From: Bacteroidales bacterium
Lineage (GTDB): Bacteria; Bacteroidota; Bacteroidia; Bacteroidales; Muribaculaceae
Assembly (NCBI GenBank): GCA_015061055.1
Contig: SUXH01000011.1
Location: 1 to 64,000 of the forward strand
Reading direction: 5' to 3'
DNA length: 64,000 bases
Position 1 is the first letter of the stretch. Every line of letters starts with the position of its first letter. The position numbers and the translations under genes were made by a program. Under the pieces are notes generated by a model, which ran no database searches, had not been told where the DNA came from, and was given only the letters and a program-made list of their open reading frames with translations. Shown here piece by piece: positions 25,646-34,057 of the stretch.

Positions 25646-28600
25646 TTATTTATCTCTGCCGAAGATAAGTCCGAGAATCATCAAAACGATTAATATATAA
25701 AATATGACTGAGATAAGCAATAGGATAGTGAGTACAGTGGCAATTGAACCAATAATGTAGAATAATGAACAGAATACTGCATCCCAAAATCCGGAGTAAT
25801 AATTGACATCTTTAAATATAATGACAATTTGTACTATCTGGCAAATCGCAAAGGCTAACAATGCAAGAGGAATAAGTGATTCGGCAATGAAAGCCAATGC
25901 AATGGTAACGATAATAATTCCAATCCAAGAATAGTATCCCCATTTAAGAGCAATATCGGCACGAGTATTCGCTCTCCAATCTTCAATAATATTCAAGAAA
26001 CAAATTGATTGATAGTACGTAATCACTGCAAAAATGATGAAACTTATTATTGCCCCTCCCCAACCAACTTCATCGGGAGAGCAAAACCAAGTGGAATCAC
26101 CTGGTGCTAATGTAATGTAAGAAATCTCAAGAATTGAGATAATCATAAATGTCACCCAATAGGCAATGAATTTGCCTCCGCGCAGTCGGTAGCCATCTCT
26201 AATTTTGTTGAGAACAATCAGAACTATAGATAAGAGAAGGATTGCTATAACTATCCATTGAGAATTCATGGAAGACAACTTATTAACACTGAATTGAGAG
26301 AAGTACGATTCTAATTCAGAAAACCAATCATTGCTTTCTGTATTGACAGGCGGGGTGGGTACATACACTTTAGTTTTGTCATCATCCTTTATGGTCTTAT
26401 TCTTGGTAGTATTCTTTTGCTTTCCATTCTTTGGATAATTCTCAATGCAAACATTTTGGGAGTTAGGCAATAAGATGTTTTTAGATGCAATTTTTTCACC
26501 TTGATTCCATATCTCTACAATATATTCCCCAGGAGAATAAACGCCACCTTTTTTATTGCCCCAACCGATCAAATTGCAGTTGAGACGTGTATGGCCGTAG
26601 TTGATGTTTTTTAAGTTAAACTGATATGTGCTATGAGAAGGGGAATTAGTTCCTCTCATTAATGTACCTGAGTTGTTGTAAATTTTAACGTAAATAGGAG
26701 CAGTCGATTTATCTTTCAGCCCGTAGTAGTAAATTCTTGGTCGAAGGTATATTATCTTGTCGTTAAATAGAATCTCATCGCTGCCATTGATAACAGTGTT
26801 TTCATAAGTGCAGTTGGTGAAAGTGATATCAGAAACATCAATATCTCTTTTAGAGTGCTTTATACAGTCATCTATAGAATAGTCCAACGTACCATAAGTG
26901 ATATTATAGACTTCTTTATATTGGGAATAAGTGATGTTAACAATACTTTTACCGGTATTAATCGATTCCATCTGTCGGTAAAGAGGATTGCCGTCTTCGT
27001 CGAATGAGTATATGGCAAGATATGCTTTATCCGTATTATTATTTGTGAGAATGAATGCAAAATCACGATAATAATCAAACCTATCTCCACTTATATGTGA
27101 GAAAAATACGCTATTCGGGAATTGGGCTGCTGATGGCATAAATAGGCGGAAACCATCTTTGCCTGTCTTCAGATTCATTTTTTTTACGAAATCGAGGATT
27201 GCTCTACGATATCGAACAAGGTTTATTATACTTGCTTCAAAATCGCTATTCCAAATGCTGTTGAGAATTTGGTAGTCTTTTTTGCTGACATAATTAGTTG
27301 CATCAAAGAAACCATCGACCCCGTCAACGCTACCGGTTATCCATTTCTTTGACTTATTGGTGACTGAGATTTTAGTCCCATAAGGTATTGTGTTATGCTT
27401 GGCGTTTCCTGAAATAGTATCTGTTCTGGGCGCGTCTATATTTGCGATAGAATATAGGCTTTCTCCCATCATTGGGGAAATTATGAAATTGTAGGCGAGT
27501 ATACAAAAAATCAGGGTTGCCGCAATGCCTCCAATCCATTTCCACACACTATTGCTCGATTTCTTCTTTTGTGTGTAGGTAGAAGAGCTTGGTGTATAAG
27601 TGGGGCGAGGATGAGTAGTCTTATTACGAATATTTACTACAGAGCTATATAGGAAGGTGTCTCTAAAATAGAAATCTACCTTCCAATTGCCGGGACTGCT
27701 ATAACAAGTTTTGTTGTCATTTCCCCATCCACCTAATTGTGTGGAATATCTGCCCCTTGCATTAAGATTAACTACACCTTTCCATGTGAATCCGGGTTTG
27801 GAATTGTTGTTGTGTAAACTGCCGGAAGGTTCATATAGCTTATACCAGATTTCCACATTACCTATAGGGTTGAGAACATCATAGGTAATAGTAGGGGTGA
27901 GGTACATTGTATCGGTATATAAGGTGCCTCCATTTGGCGTAAGTGCGCGATTATTATCATAGTCATAATCGCAGAAAGTTACACCGGTGATTTTTAGTGG
28001 TGTTTTGGGAACAGTAGTAGCAGGCTTTACTGTTGATGCTGCTATTTTTATACTATCATCGGCAGCATCGTGTAAAGCTTTTCCCCATTCTTCCATAGCC
28101 GGGCGATCGGCGGGATTGCTACCGAATGCTCTGATAAACAAAGATTGTATATTCGCCGGTAGGTTGTGGAAATTCTGGTGCAGATTTAAACCCTGATTGA
28201 ACGATATGTATTGTTTCTTGTCGCCATAAGCAAAGAGACCTTGCTCGATACATTCTTCATTTGTAACATATTTGTCGTAAGGCGGTTTTAGCACCGTTCC
28301 GCTATAAGGGTGTGTACCGGTAAGAATTTTGTAGAATACTACGGCTGCCGCAAATCGGTCGCAATATACAGTAAACGGTTGTTTAGCTAAGTGTAATTTT
28401 TTGCCTTCAGGAGCTAAATAGTCGGGAGTGAAAGCTGTTGCCGGATACAGTAATTTACCGTTTTGTGTGATTTGGAAAGAGTCGGTATCTACAATTGATA
28501 TTTTACCCGAAGACGTAGCCATTACGTTTTCAGGTTTCAAATCGATAATTACGTATTTCCCCGTTTCATGAATCGAATATATAGCAATAGCCCAATTGCA

Positions 28601-29050
28601 GAGCATCTTAATACGGTTTTTGATGCCCACGTTTGACGTTAGCTCATATTTGTTGTGCCAAGAAGTATATTTTTTATATTTGGCTTGTTGAGAAATGGGC
28701 TTTGCATTATAAGTGGACAAAATAAGAAGGTCTCGGCTGTCGGGGAATGCCAAAGGCATTATATAACCGATGAAATTCTTATTGGTGTCGTAAGCGAGAG
28801 CAATAGGCCAACAGATGCGGAAACTATTACTGCCGGTGATGTTTTTAGGTGGGTTTTGCACCATAAAAGCAATGCGGTCATAGACTTTCTGCGCCGTTTG
28901 CTGTTCCTTGTAGATTTTTACACAACAATCTTTATATTGAGATGTCGTGATATTATGAACGTTTCCTTGTCCCCCCTTACCAAGAGGTTTGTCGACTATA
29001 TCGATTGACTCGAAACTTGAGGAGGGTGTTTTTTTAATGTAGATTCTCAA
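25646..29050 (-). CDS. large membrane-bound atypical Ser/Thr kinase of a TerY-P-like cassette
   Basis: 1134 residues. Kinase domain at 15-330: glycine loop 'GKGGQGNV' at 24, lysine in 'CVKIY', catalytic 'IIDLKPENV' at 168-176 (D and N kept, but H-R replaced), D-T-D instead of D-F-G at 188-190, and 'LAPEG'. Then an Ig-like module (353-475), a Ser/Thr/Pro linker, one membrane segment (503-525), an SH3-like part (531-590), a second Ig-like module (738-862) resembling the first (both end '-GWGN-K--YSPG-W/Y-V-'), a charged linker, and about five membrane segments (932-1130). Last gene of the cassette, overlapping the second kinase by 4 bp. It looks like a sensor kinase for envelope signals. Confidence 0.85.
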   Translation of the reverse strand: MRIYIKKTPSSSFESIDIVDKPLGKGGQGNVHNITTSQYKDCCVKIYKEQQTAQKVYDRIAFMVQNPPKNITGSNSFRICWPIALAYDTNKNFIGYIMPLAFPDSRDLLILSTYNAKPISQQAKYKKYTSWHNKYELTSNVGIKNRIKMLCNWAIAIYSIHETGKYVIIDLKPENVMATSSGKISIVDTDSFQITQNGKLLYPATAFTPDYLAPEGKKLHLAKQPFTVYCDRFAAAVVFYKILTGTHPYSGTVLKPPYDKYVTNEECIEQGLFAYGDKKQYISFNQGLNLHQNFHNLPANIQSLFIRAFGSNPADRPAMEEWGKALHDAADDSIKIAASTVKPATTVPKTPLKITGVTFCDYDYDNNRALTPNGGTLYTDTMYLTPTITYDVLNPIGNVEIWYKLYEPSGSLHNNNSKPGFTWKGVVNLNARGRYSTQLGGWGNDNKTCYSSPGNWKVDFYFRDTFLYSSVVNIRNKTTHPRPTYTPSSSTYTQKKKSSNSVWKWIGGIAATLIFCILAYNFIISPMMGESLYSIANIDAPRTDTISGNAKHNTIPYGTKISVTNKSKKWITGSVDGVDGFFDATNYVSKKDYQILNSIWNSDFEASIINLVRYRRAILDFVKKMNLKTGKDGFRLFMPSAAQFPNSVFFSHISGDRFDYYRDFAFILTNNNTDKAYLAIYSFDEDGNPLYRQMESINTGKSIVNITYSQYKEVYNITYGTLDYSIDDCIKHSKRDIDVSDITFTNCTYENTVINGSDEILFNDKIIYLRPRIYYYGLKDKSTAPIYVKIYNNSGTLMRGTNSPSHSTYQFNLKNINYGHTRLNCNLIGWGNKKGGVYSPGEYIVEIWNQGEKIASKNILLPNSQNVCIENYPKNGKQKNTTKNKTIKDDDKTKVYVPTPPVNTESNDWFSELESYFSQFSVNKLSSMNSQWIVIAILLLSIVLIVLNKIRDGYRLRGGKFIAYWVTFMIISILEISYITLAPGDSTWFCSPDEVGWGGAIISFIIFAVITYYQSICFLNIIEDWRANTRADIALKWGYYSWIGIIIVTIALAFIAESLIPLALLAFAICQIVQIVIIFKDVNYYSGFWDAVFCSLFYIIGSIATVLTILLLISVIFYILIVLMILGLIFGRDK

Positions 29051-30036
29051 TGTGATATAATATTAAACAGCTCTTTGCACCATTCTTCCATATTGGGCCG
29101 ATAATTAGGTGCATCGAAAGCTTTGATGAACATTAATTGTAATGATCGCGGTATTCTTTCAAAGAAAGCGTGAGGGTTGGGCGATAATGCTTGAATGTAA
29201 CGTTTATTGCTCCCATATAAGTATAATGACCTGTGGATTACAGCTTCAAGTTCGCTGTATTCTTCGGTATCATAAGGAGCTAACAACTTAACACCGGTGT
29301 AGGGGTGTAATCCAATCAAAATTTGATAAAAGATTACGGCTAATGAAAAAGCATCATTTGATGATGTGAAAGCCCTACTTTGTTCGTACTGTTCTTTGAA
29401 TTCCGGAGCACAATACTCGGGTGTTACAGCAGCACCCGGAAACAGAATTTTGTCGTTTTCGGCTATTTGGAAAGAGTCGGTGTCAACGATTGATACTTTT
29501 CCTGTGCTTGTGGCAAGTATATTTTGAGGTTTTACGTCAAGGACTACATATTTTTCGCTTTTATGAATCTGATAGAATGCCTGTGAAATATTGGTCATCA
29601 TTTTCAAACGATTCAATATTCCTTCGCCGGTGTTACGTTCGTATTTGTTGAACCAATCGGTTTCGGTCTTGAAGCGGTCGGCTATAGTTTTACCTTTGGC
29701 GTAATAGCTTAATATATACAAATCACGACTGTTCTTGAATGCTGTCGGCATATAAAAACCTATAATTTCTTTGTTTGCATTATATATGAATCCGGTGGGC
29801 CAACAAATACAGAATGATTCTGTTCTTGTGATGCTTGGCGGATTGTCGATCATATACTTCAGCCTTTCGATGGTTTCGGGTTTGCACCCATTGTGATAGA
29901 TTTTTATACAATGTTTATCGAGTGATATAGGGAACATAATACCGTAAACAGCAGCCTGACCTCCTTTGCCTATGGGTTTGTCATAGACGGTAATTGGTTT
30001 AAATTCAGAATTTTCACGATAAAATAGTTTCTCCAT
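29047..30036 (-). CDS. soluble atypical Ser/Thr kinase
   Basis: 329 residues, just a kinase domain. Glycine loop 'GKGGQAAVYG' at about 23, lysine in 'HCIKIYH', catalytic 'VVLDVKPQNIL' at about 167-177, 'VDTDSFQI' in place of the DFG loop, and 'YCAPEF' in the activation segment. It is clearly a paralogue of the kinase half of the 1134-residue protein: both share 'WFNKYE/WHNKYE', 'SGK-SIVDTDSFQI' and the HRD-less catalytic loop. Its stop overlaps the start of that gene (ATGA), so the two are translationally coupled. It lies 8 bp downstream of the PP2C gene. Confidence 0.88.
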   Translation of the reverse strand: MEKLFYRENSEFKPITVYDKPIGKGGQAAVYGIMFPISLDKHCIKIYHNGCKPETIERLKYMIDNPPSITRTESFCICWPTGFIYNANKEIIGFYMPTAFKNSRDLYILSYYAKGKTIADRFKTETDWFNKYERNTGEGILNRLKMMTNISQAFYQIHKSEKYVVLDVKPQNILATSTGKVSIVDTDSFQIAENDKILFPGAAVTPEYCAPEFKEQYEQSRAFTSSNDAFSLAVIFYQILIGLHPYTGVKLLAPYDTEEYSELEAVIHRSLYLYGSNKRYIQALSPNPHAFFERIPRSLQLMFIKAFDAPNYRPNMEEWCKELFNIISH

Positions 30037-30044
30037 ATAGAGTT

Positions 30045-31409
30045 TTATTTTAATACTCCAAAAATCATTGTGCGGTCGTCTTGTTCTTGACGTCCTGCAG
30101 TAGTTCCAACGTTTATAATCTCAATCATTCGATCAACTCTCGCCTCTTTGTCGGCAGCATCATTCATTTCATCAAGAAGAGGGTTGAAGAACCCTGCGAA
30201 AGGTTCGTTAGGGTCGTAATAACGTCCTGTTTGCTTATCTTGCGCATAGAAACGCCAAGTAATACTTTCACAACCATCACTCATAAGAACAAATGCCTTT
30301 GGTTTCTCTTTTACCACTTTTACTTCGGGTAAATATGCTCCCGACATAGTGAAGGCCGGGACTTCGCGTTGTGCATTCCAATTATTGGGGATAAATACTG
30401 TGGCTGATGCTTCTTCACCTTTGTGAGGAGTCATAAGAGCTTTCCAATTGTTGTTGTTATCTAAATATCCCATGCGTCCATCGCCTATGTGAGCTGTGAG
30501 CATACCTTGTGGTGTGATGAGCATAAGTATTAGAGTGGCATTGAAATCACGTGCTTCAAGAGGTTTTTCTAAATCACTCTTAAGATTATTGATGCGATTG
30601 TATAGTCGTGATTTTTGCTTGTCGTTAGTCGTATTTTTAAGCAGTTCTTCGGCTTCGGCAAGTTCATTCTTTTTATTTTCGGCATAAGATTGAGCTTGTT
30701 TTGTTGCACTGCTTTGAATAATGGCTTGGATAAGTTCGAAGATATTTCTAATTTCGATATACCATTCAAGTTCGGTAGGGAAATAGTTGTTCTCAGCCCA
30801 TTTTTTTGATTCAATGAGTTGGCGTACAAGTCTTATTGCAAGTTCGCAATTAGCTTTAGAACCTCTTTCGGCTTCACGCGCCGAGCCTGCACCATCGGAT
30901 GTAATGGCAAGATTCCACCCCGGAGCTATTGTTTCGTAGGCGTGATAATCCTGACAACCAATACCGCTTACGATATGGCTTCTACCTTGCATAGAGAATC
31001 CTACTACATATCCGGATTCATCTTCGATACTTGTTTTTAACCTTATATCAGGGGCATTTACGTCGATAGTAGGTTCTATATCCTCGATTGTTTCGGGTAT
31101 GGTATCTTTATCGGTAGCGGGTACGGCATCATCTTTGTCTTTAATATCTTGTATGTCGTCGGTTACCGTATTTGTGTCGTTTTTGCTATCATCGGTTGAT
31201 ATTGCATTTTTATCGGAGTCGGAAGATACGGTAGCTTGAATACTTTGAGCATCATCAGTGTCTATGGGTGCAGTATCCTTCTTGTCGTCGTTTGGTGTAG
31301 TATTTGTGTTAGAATCAAGTGTCTTGTTATTGTCTTGCGTGTCGTCCGGCTGTGTCGTAATAGTATCCTTTTTGTCGGAGCTGCGGAAAAAATCTAAAAG
31401 ATTCTTCAT
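30045..31409 (-). CDS. PP2C-family protein phosphatase
   Basis: 454 residues. Residues 1-125 are low-complexity and rich in Asp, Thr and Lys, probably disordered. The PP2C domain covers about 130-450: 'GFSMQGRSH', 'CQDYHAYE', metal-binding 'ITSDGAGSARE' at about 170-180, 'AHIGDGRMGYL' at about 306, 'VLMSDGCES' at about 373 and the C-terminal 'DDRTMIF'. It would remove phosphates from Ser/Thr targets of the two kinases encoded downstream in the same operon. It has its own -7 box inside the terminator hairpin of the upstream VWA gene. Confidence 0.9.
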   Translation of the reverse strand: MKNLLDFFRSSDKKDTITTQPDDTQDNNKTLDSNTNTTPNDDKKDTAPIDTDDAQSIQATVSSDSDKNAISTDDSKNDTNTVTDDIQDIKDKDDAVPATDKDTIPETIEDIEPTIDVNAPDIRLKTSIEDESGYVVGFSMQGRSHIVSGIGCQDYHAYETIAPGWNLAITSDGAGSAREAERGSKANCELAIRLVRQLIESKKWAENNYFPTELEWYIEIRNIFELIQAIIQSSATKQAQSYAENKKNELAEAEELLKNTTNDKQKSRLYNRINNLKSDLEKPLEARDFNATLILMLITPQGMLTAHIGDGRMGYLDNNNNWKALMTPHKGEEASATVFIPNNWNAQREVPAFTMSGAYLPEVKVVKEKPKAFVLMSDGCESITWRFYAQDKQTGRYYDPNEPFAGFFNPLLDEMNDAADKEARVDRMIEIINVGTTAGRQEQDDRTMIFGVLK

Positions 31410-31441
31410 AGAGGTATTTGTTTAAGAAGGTTTTTAAAACG

Positions 31442-31482
31442 CAAAGATAGAGGTTCTACAAAATTGTGTGCCTCTATCTTTG
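31442..31482 (-). promoter_or_regulatory. inverted repeat that is both terminator of the VWA gene and promoter of the phosphatase-kinase genes
   Basis: A perfect 12-bp inverted repeat, CAAAGATAGAGG (31442-31453) and CCTCTATCTTTG (31471-31482). On the minus strand the hairpin follows the VWA stop by 21 bp and is followed by CGTTTTAAAAA. Its last arm, read on the minus strand, ends in TATCTTTG, a -7 box 33 bp before the PP2C start. A mirror-image TATCTTTG points the other way. Confidence 0.6.
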
Positions 31483-31502
31483 TAATATATAAAATTAAAG
31501 AA

Positions 31503-32207
31503 TTAGATTTCGAATGATTTCATCCAATCGGTTGCTCCATCCATGATGTTAACCTTTTCGCCTTCCTTGCTATTAGATACAACAGAAAGAGAATTACTCA
31601 ACCATTGGAAGAATTCTCCAAACTTAGTGCCTGCAAGAGGAAGAGCCTTTCCTGCACACATCTTAGCAAGAAGTTGCATATTAGCTTCTCCAACACCGAT
31701 ACCCATCATCATATATTTCTTTGCATCTGATTCGCGTTTTACGCGGTCGGAAATATTATCGATGTCGGCTTGTGTAGCACGTTCACCATAAGGTTCACCG
31801 TCGGTCATAAGAACAATCCAAGGGCGATAGTATTTTTGTCCTGTTTCTTTGTAGAATGCTTTGCGGTCTTCCACAAGTTTGATAGCTTCTTCCATAGCTA
31901 CCACTGTTTCAGTAGTAGAACCACGTTCTTCAAGAGTTGGAGGTGTTTCATTTTCTTCAAGTAGCTTAGGATCACGAAGAATCTTTACAGCTTCATCATA
32001 TTGGATAATAGCAATTTCAAGTTGGTCGATTAGGTTTTCGGCAACTCCGTCGCCTGTTTGAATTTGTGTAAAGAAATCTCTAACGCCATTATTGAGTGCG
32101 TTTAGTTTCTCACCTCTCATAGAACCTGATACGTCGAGTACAAGTACACAAAGACATTTCATTTCCATGTTCTGAGCCGATTCACCGGCAAATCTTTCTG
32201 CTCCCAT
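31503..32207 (-). CDS. TerY-like VWA domain protein
   Basis: 234 residues. A von Willebrand A domain fills about 18-215, with a complete MIDAS: 'LDVSGSMRG' (D-x-S-x-S) at about 25-33, the threonine in 'GSTTETVVAME', and 'LMTDGEPYG' at about 131-139. The N-terminus 'ERFAGESAQNMEMKCLCVLVLDVSG' region is typical of TerY. TerY-type VWA proteins occur with a PP2C phosphatase and a kinase as the 'TerY-P' triad predicted by Aravind and colleagues. No TerC, TerD or TerZ gene is in the window. Confidence 0.9.
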   Translation of the reverse strand: MGAERFAGESAQNMEMKCLCVLVLDVSGSMRGEKLNALNNGVRDFFTQIQTGDGVAENLIDQLEIAIIQYDEAVKILRDPKLLEENETPPTLEERGSTTETVVAMEEAIKLVEDRKAFYKETGQKYYRPWIVLMTDGEPYGERATQADIDNISDRVKRESDAKKYMMMGIGVGEANMQLLAKMCAGKALPLAGTKFGEFFQWLSNSLSVVSNSKEGEKVNIMDGATDWMKSFEI

Positions 32208-32471
32208 ATAGATTATTTTTAAGTTGTTATTATGTTACAAATATATATATATTTATTCGAAATACAAAATAAGGGGGTAAAATAACATATTATTACATAG
32301 AAAAAATGTGAAATAATTTCTGTTTTGAGGAAGAAAGTTTGTGTAGGTTAATAAATTTAGTGATATTTGTATGTAAGTCGTGCGTAAAATGTAATGATAT
32401 GTGAAAATTGTAGAAACGAGAAATTGCAGTTCAGTATAAATTGGATTTGAATATATTATTATATAAGAAAT
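32208..32471. other. AT-rich intergenic region between divergent genes
   Basis: Very AT-rich. It holds the VWA promoter box (32238-32245, minus strand). A TGATATTTG near 32360 could be a degenerate -7 box for the plus-strand zinc-ribbon gene. No gene or RNA was recognised. Confidence 0.4.
32238..32245 (-). promoter_or_regulatory. -7 box of the VWA gene promoter
   Basis: Minus strand TATATTTG, about 30 bp upstream of the VWA start codon. Confidence 0.6.
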
Positions 32472-32912
32472 ATGGGGTTATTGGATAAATTCTTCAAGAA
32501 AAAGAAATGGCAGTGCAGACTTTGTGGTGACTTTTGGGGAGATTTGATGGTTGTGCATAAAGTGGATAGTCCTGTCAATTATGCTAATGATGACTATAAG
32601 GGTGTGATTTATAAGATATTAAAATGTCGAGGCTGTGGTAAATATGCAGTTGTTGGTTCTAACCCAGTTACTTGTCATTGTGGGCATAGTCATAAGGGCG
32701 TTTTAATGACAAATGATGGTAAATACTATACGTATTGCACGCATTGTATGTCTTTGTCGGATTGTTCTTCGCTGTCGGAATTAAGAAAAGGAGAAAATAG
32801 TTATTATATAGAATATTATAAAATAAATTCTGAGGGAAAGTATGTAAGAATAGGAACCAAAGGTGTAAAATTGTTACAAACGTTTTCTCATTATGAGTTG
32901 GTGTGGAAATAA
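32472..32912 (+). CDS. hypothetical multi-zinc-ribbon protein
   Basis: 146 residues. Eight cysteines lie in four C-x-x-C-like pairs: 'CRLCGD' (16-19), 'CRGCGK' (about 54-57), 'CHCGHSH' (about 69), and 'CTHCMS' (about 92-95), so it probably holds two zinc sites. The C-terminal third is charged with beta character. I recognise no family. It is divergent from the TerY-like gene and 82 bp upstream of the DA1-like peptidase gene on the same strand, so it may belong with either. Function unknown. Confidence 0.65.
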   Translation: MGLLDKFFKKKKWQCRLCGDFWGDLMVVHKVDSPVNYANDDYKGVIYKILKCRGCGKYAVVGSNPVTCHCGHSHKGVLMTNDGKYYTYCTHCMSLSDCSSLSELRKGENSYYIEYYKINSEGKYVRIGTKGVKLLQTFSHYELVWK

Positions 32913-32994
32913 ATAATAATTTGAGATACTCAAATTGAACTGTTCAATAATGATATTGACTTATGTATAATTTGTGAATTGAATGAAATTATAA

Positions 32995-33750
32995 ATGAAT
33001 TTGATAAAAATAGCAAAGGACACAATAAAAGCTATGATACCTCCAACGTGCGCTGTGTGTGGCAGGGTGATAGTGGGCACGTATAAAATGGATATGTGGG
33101 GGCAGTGCTTTCATGCTCATCATGATGTGCAGATGTGTGCATCGTGTGGAAGGGTTGTTGCTCAAAATGATACACATTTGCCTTATGATCGTCATATATG
33201 TTCACATTGTGTGAGAGCTGTGGTGAAGAAACCTGAGCATATTAAGTGGGTGTATGATCGTGTACAAATGATTTTTAGAAGTAAAGGACTTGATTTGCCC
33301 ACTGATGTGCCGGTTGAGATTGTTGATGTGGCTCGAATGGCTCAACTTTCGGGTTCGGGTGTCTTGGATAATAATAGATTAGGGCTTACTGTGTCGGGTG
33401 GGGCAGGATGGTTTGGTGCAGCTATTAAACATAATGTATATATGCTTGATGGTTTGCATAAAGTGATTTTTGGTGGTGTACTTGCCCACGAATTACTTCA
33501 CGTGTGGCAGAATGAACATCATATTGTATTGCCAAAAGTTTTGTGTGAAGGATTCTGTAATTTAGGTTCTTATTTACTTTATCGTTCTATTGAAAATGAT
33601 ATGACAAACGTGCTTGTCATAAATATGATGAAAGATCCTGATCCTATATATGGTGATGGTTTTAGGCAGGTGAAAGCTTTATTTGATGGTGAGGCGAAAG
33701 AGAACCTGACTCGTACAGTGGAGATCTTGGTTGACCGAACAAACAAATGA
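32995..33750 (+). CDS. DA1-like protein: zinc-finger (LIM-like) plus zinc metallopeptidase
   Basis: 251 residues. Residues 19-72 hold cysteine/histidine pairs (CAVC at 19-22, H40/H42/H43, CASC at 48-51, CSHC at 69-72) like the second zinc module of plant DA1. The peptidase follows: 'GGVLAHELLHVW' with H-E-x-x-H at 165-169, 'CEGFCN' at 184-189 (third ligand Glu, as in DA1 'EEGICQ'), and 'DPIYGDGFR' at 216-224, which closely matches the DA1 C-terminus. Plant DA1 is a ubiquitin-activated peptidase limiting organ growth. The bacterial role is unknown. No signal peptide, so it acts in the cytoplasm. Confidence 0.85.
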   Translation: MNLIKIAKDTIKAMIPPTCAVCGRVIVGTYKMDMWGQCFHAHHDVQMCASCGRVVAQNDTHLPYDRHICSHCVRAVVKKPEHIKWVYDRVQMIFRSKGLDLPTDVPVEIVDVARMAQLSGSGVLDNNRLGLTVSGGAGWFGAAIKHNVYMLDGLHKVIFGGVLAHELLHVWQNEHHIVLPKVLCEGFCNLGSYLLYRSIENDMTNVLVINMMKDPDPIYGDGFRQVKALFDGEAKENLTRTVEILVDRTNK

Positions 33751-33771
33751 CGGCAAATACCGTCATTTGTT
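33742..33771. terminator. bidirectional terminator containing both stop codons
   Basis: Perfect 12-bp stem AACAAATGACGG/CCGTCATTTGTT with a 6-nt loop and TGTTTTG on the right. The stop codon of the DA1-like gene (TGA, 33748-33750) and that of the convergent small membrane protein gene (33763-33765) both lie in its arms. Confidence 0.85.
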
Positions 33772-33960
33772 GTTTTGTTTATTCTGTTTTTTTAATGAAA
33801 AGTAATAAACTATTGACATTACTATTGTGAAAATCAATCCTTGAACAATAAGAATGTAATAAGGTGTTTCTTGTTTGAAAAAGAATAGATCTCCTAACCA
33901 AATCAAAATAGTATAAATAACACCGGCTAAAAGCGCTCTGATAATACTTTCTTTCACCAT
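33763..33960 (-). CDS. small two-helix membrane protein
   Basis: 65 residues from the ATG at 33960. A longer frame to 33984 overlaps the -7 box and is rejected. Two hydrophobic helices (about 8-27 and 36-55) are separated by a short loop with Phe/Lys, and the C-terminus is basic (KKQNKQNNK). The topology fits an inner-membrane protein with the tail inside. It has its own promoter and is convergent with the DA1-like gene. No function is known. Confidence 0.6.
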   Translation of the reverse strand: MVKESIIRALLAGVIYTILIWLGDLFFFKQETPYYILIVQGLIFTIVMSIVYYFSLKKQNKQNNK

Positions 33961-33981
33961 AGTTTTATAAATTATTTTTTG

Positions 33982-33989
33982 CAAATATA
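33982..33989 (-). promoter_or_regulatory. -7 box of the small membrane protein promoter
   Basis: Minus strand TATATTTG, 22 bp upstream of the ATG at 33960. It fixes the start of that gene. Confidence 0.6.
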
Positions 33990-34057
33990 TGAAATAAAAA
34001 ATAAATCAGCAATTATTGTGTAAAAAAAACGCATAAGCGTTGAGCGGAACTAAAATC

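Noticed and set aside
25646..33750. Classical tellurite-resistance (Ter) operon
   Set aside because: Only the TerY-like VWA gene and the kinase/phosphatase genes are present; no TerB, TerC, TerD, TerE or TerZ-like protein is in the window.
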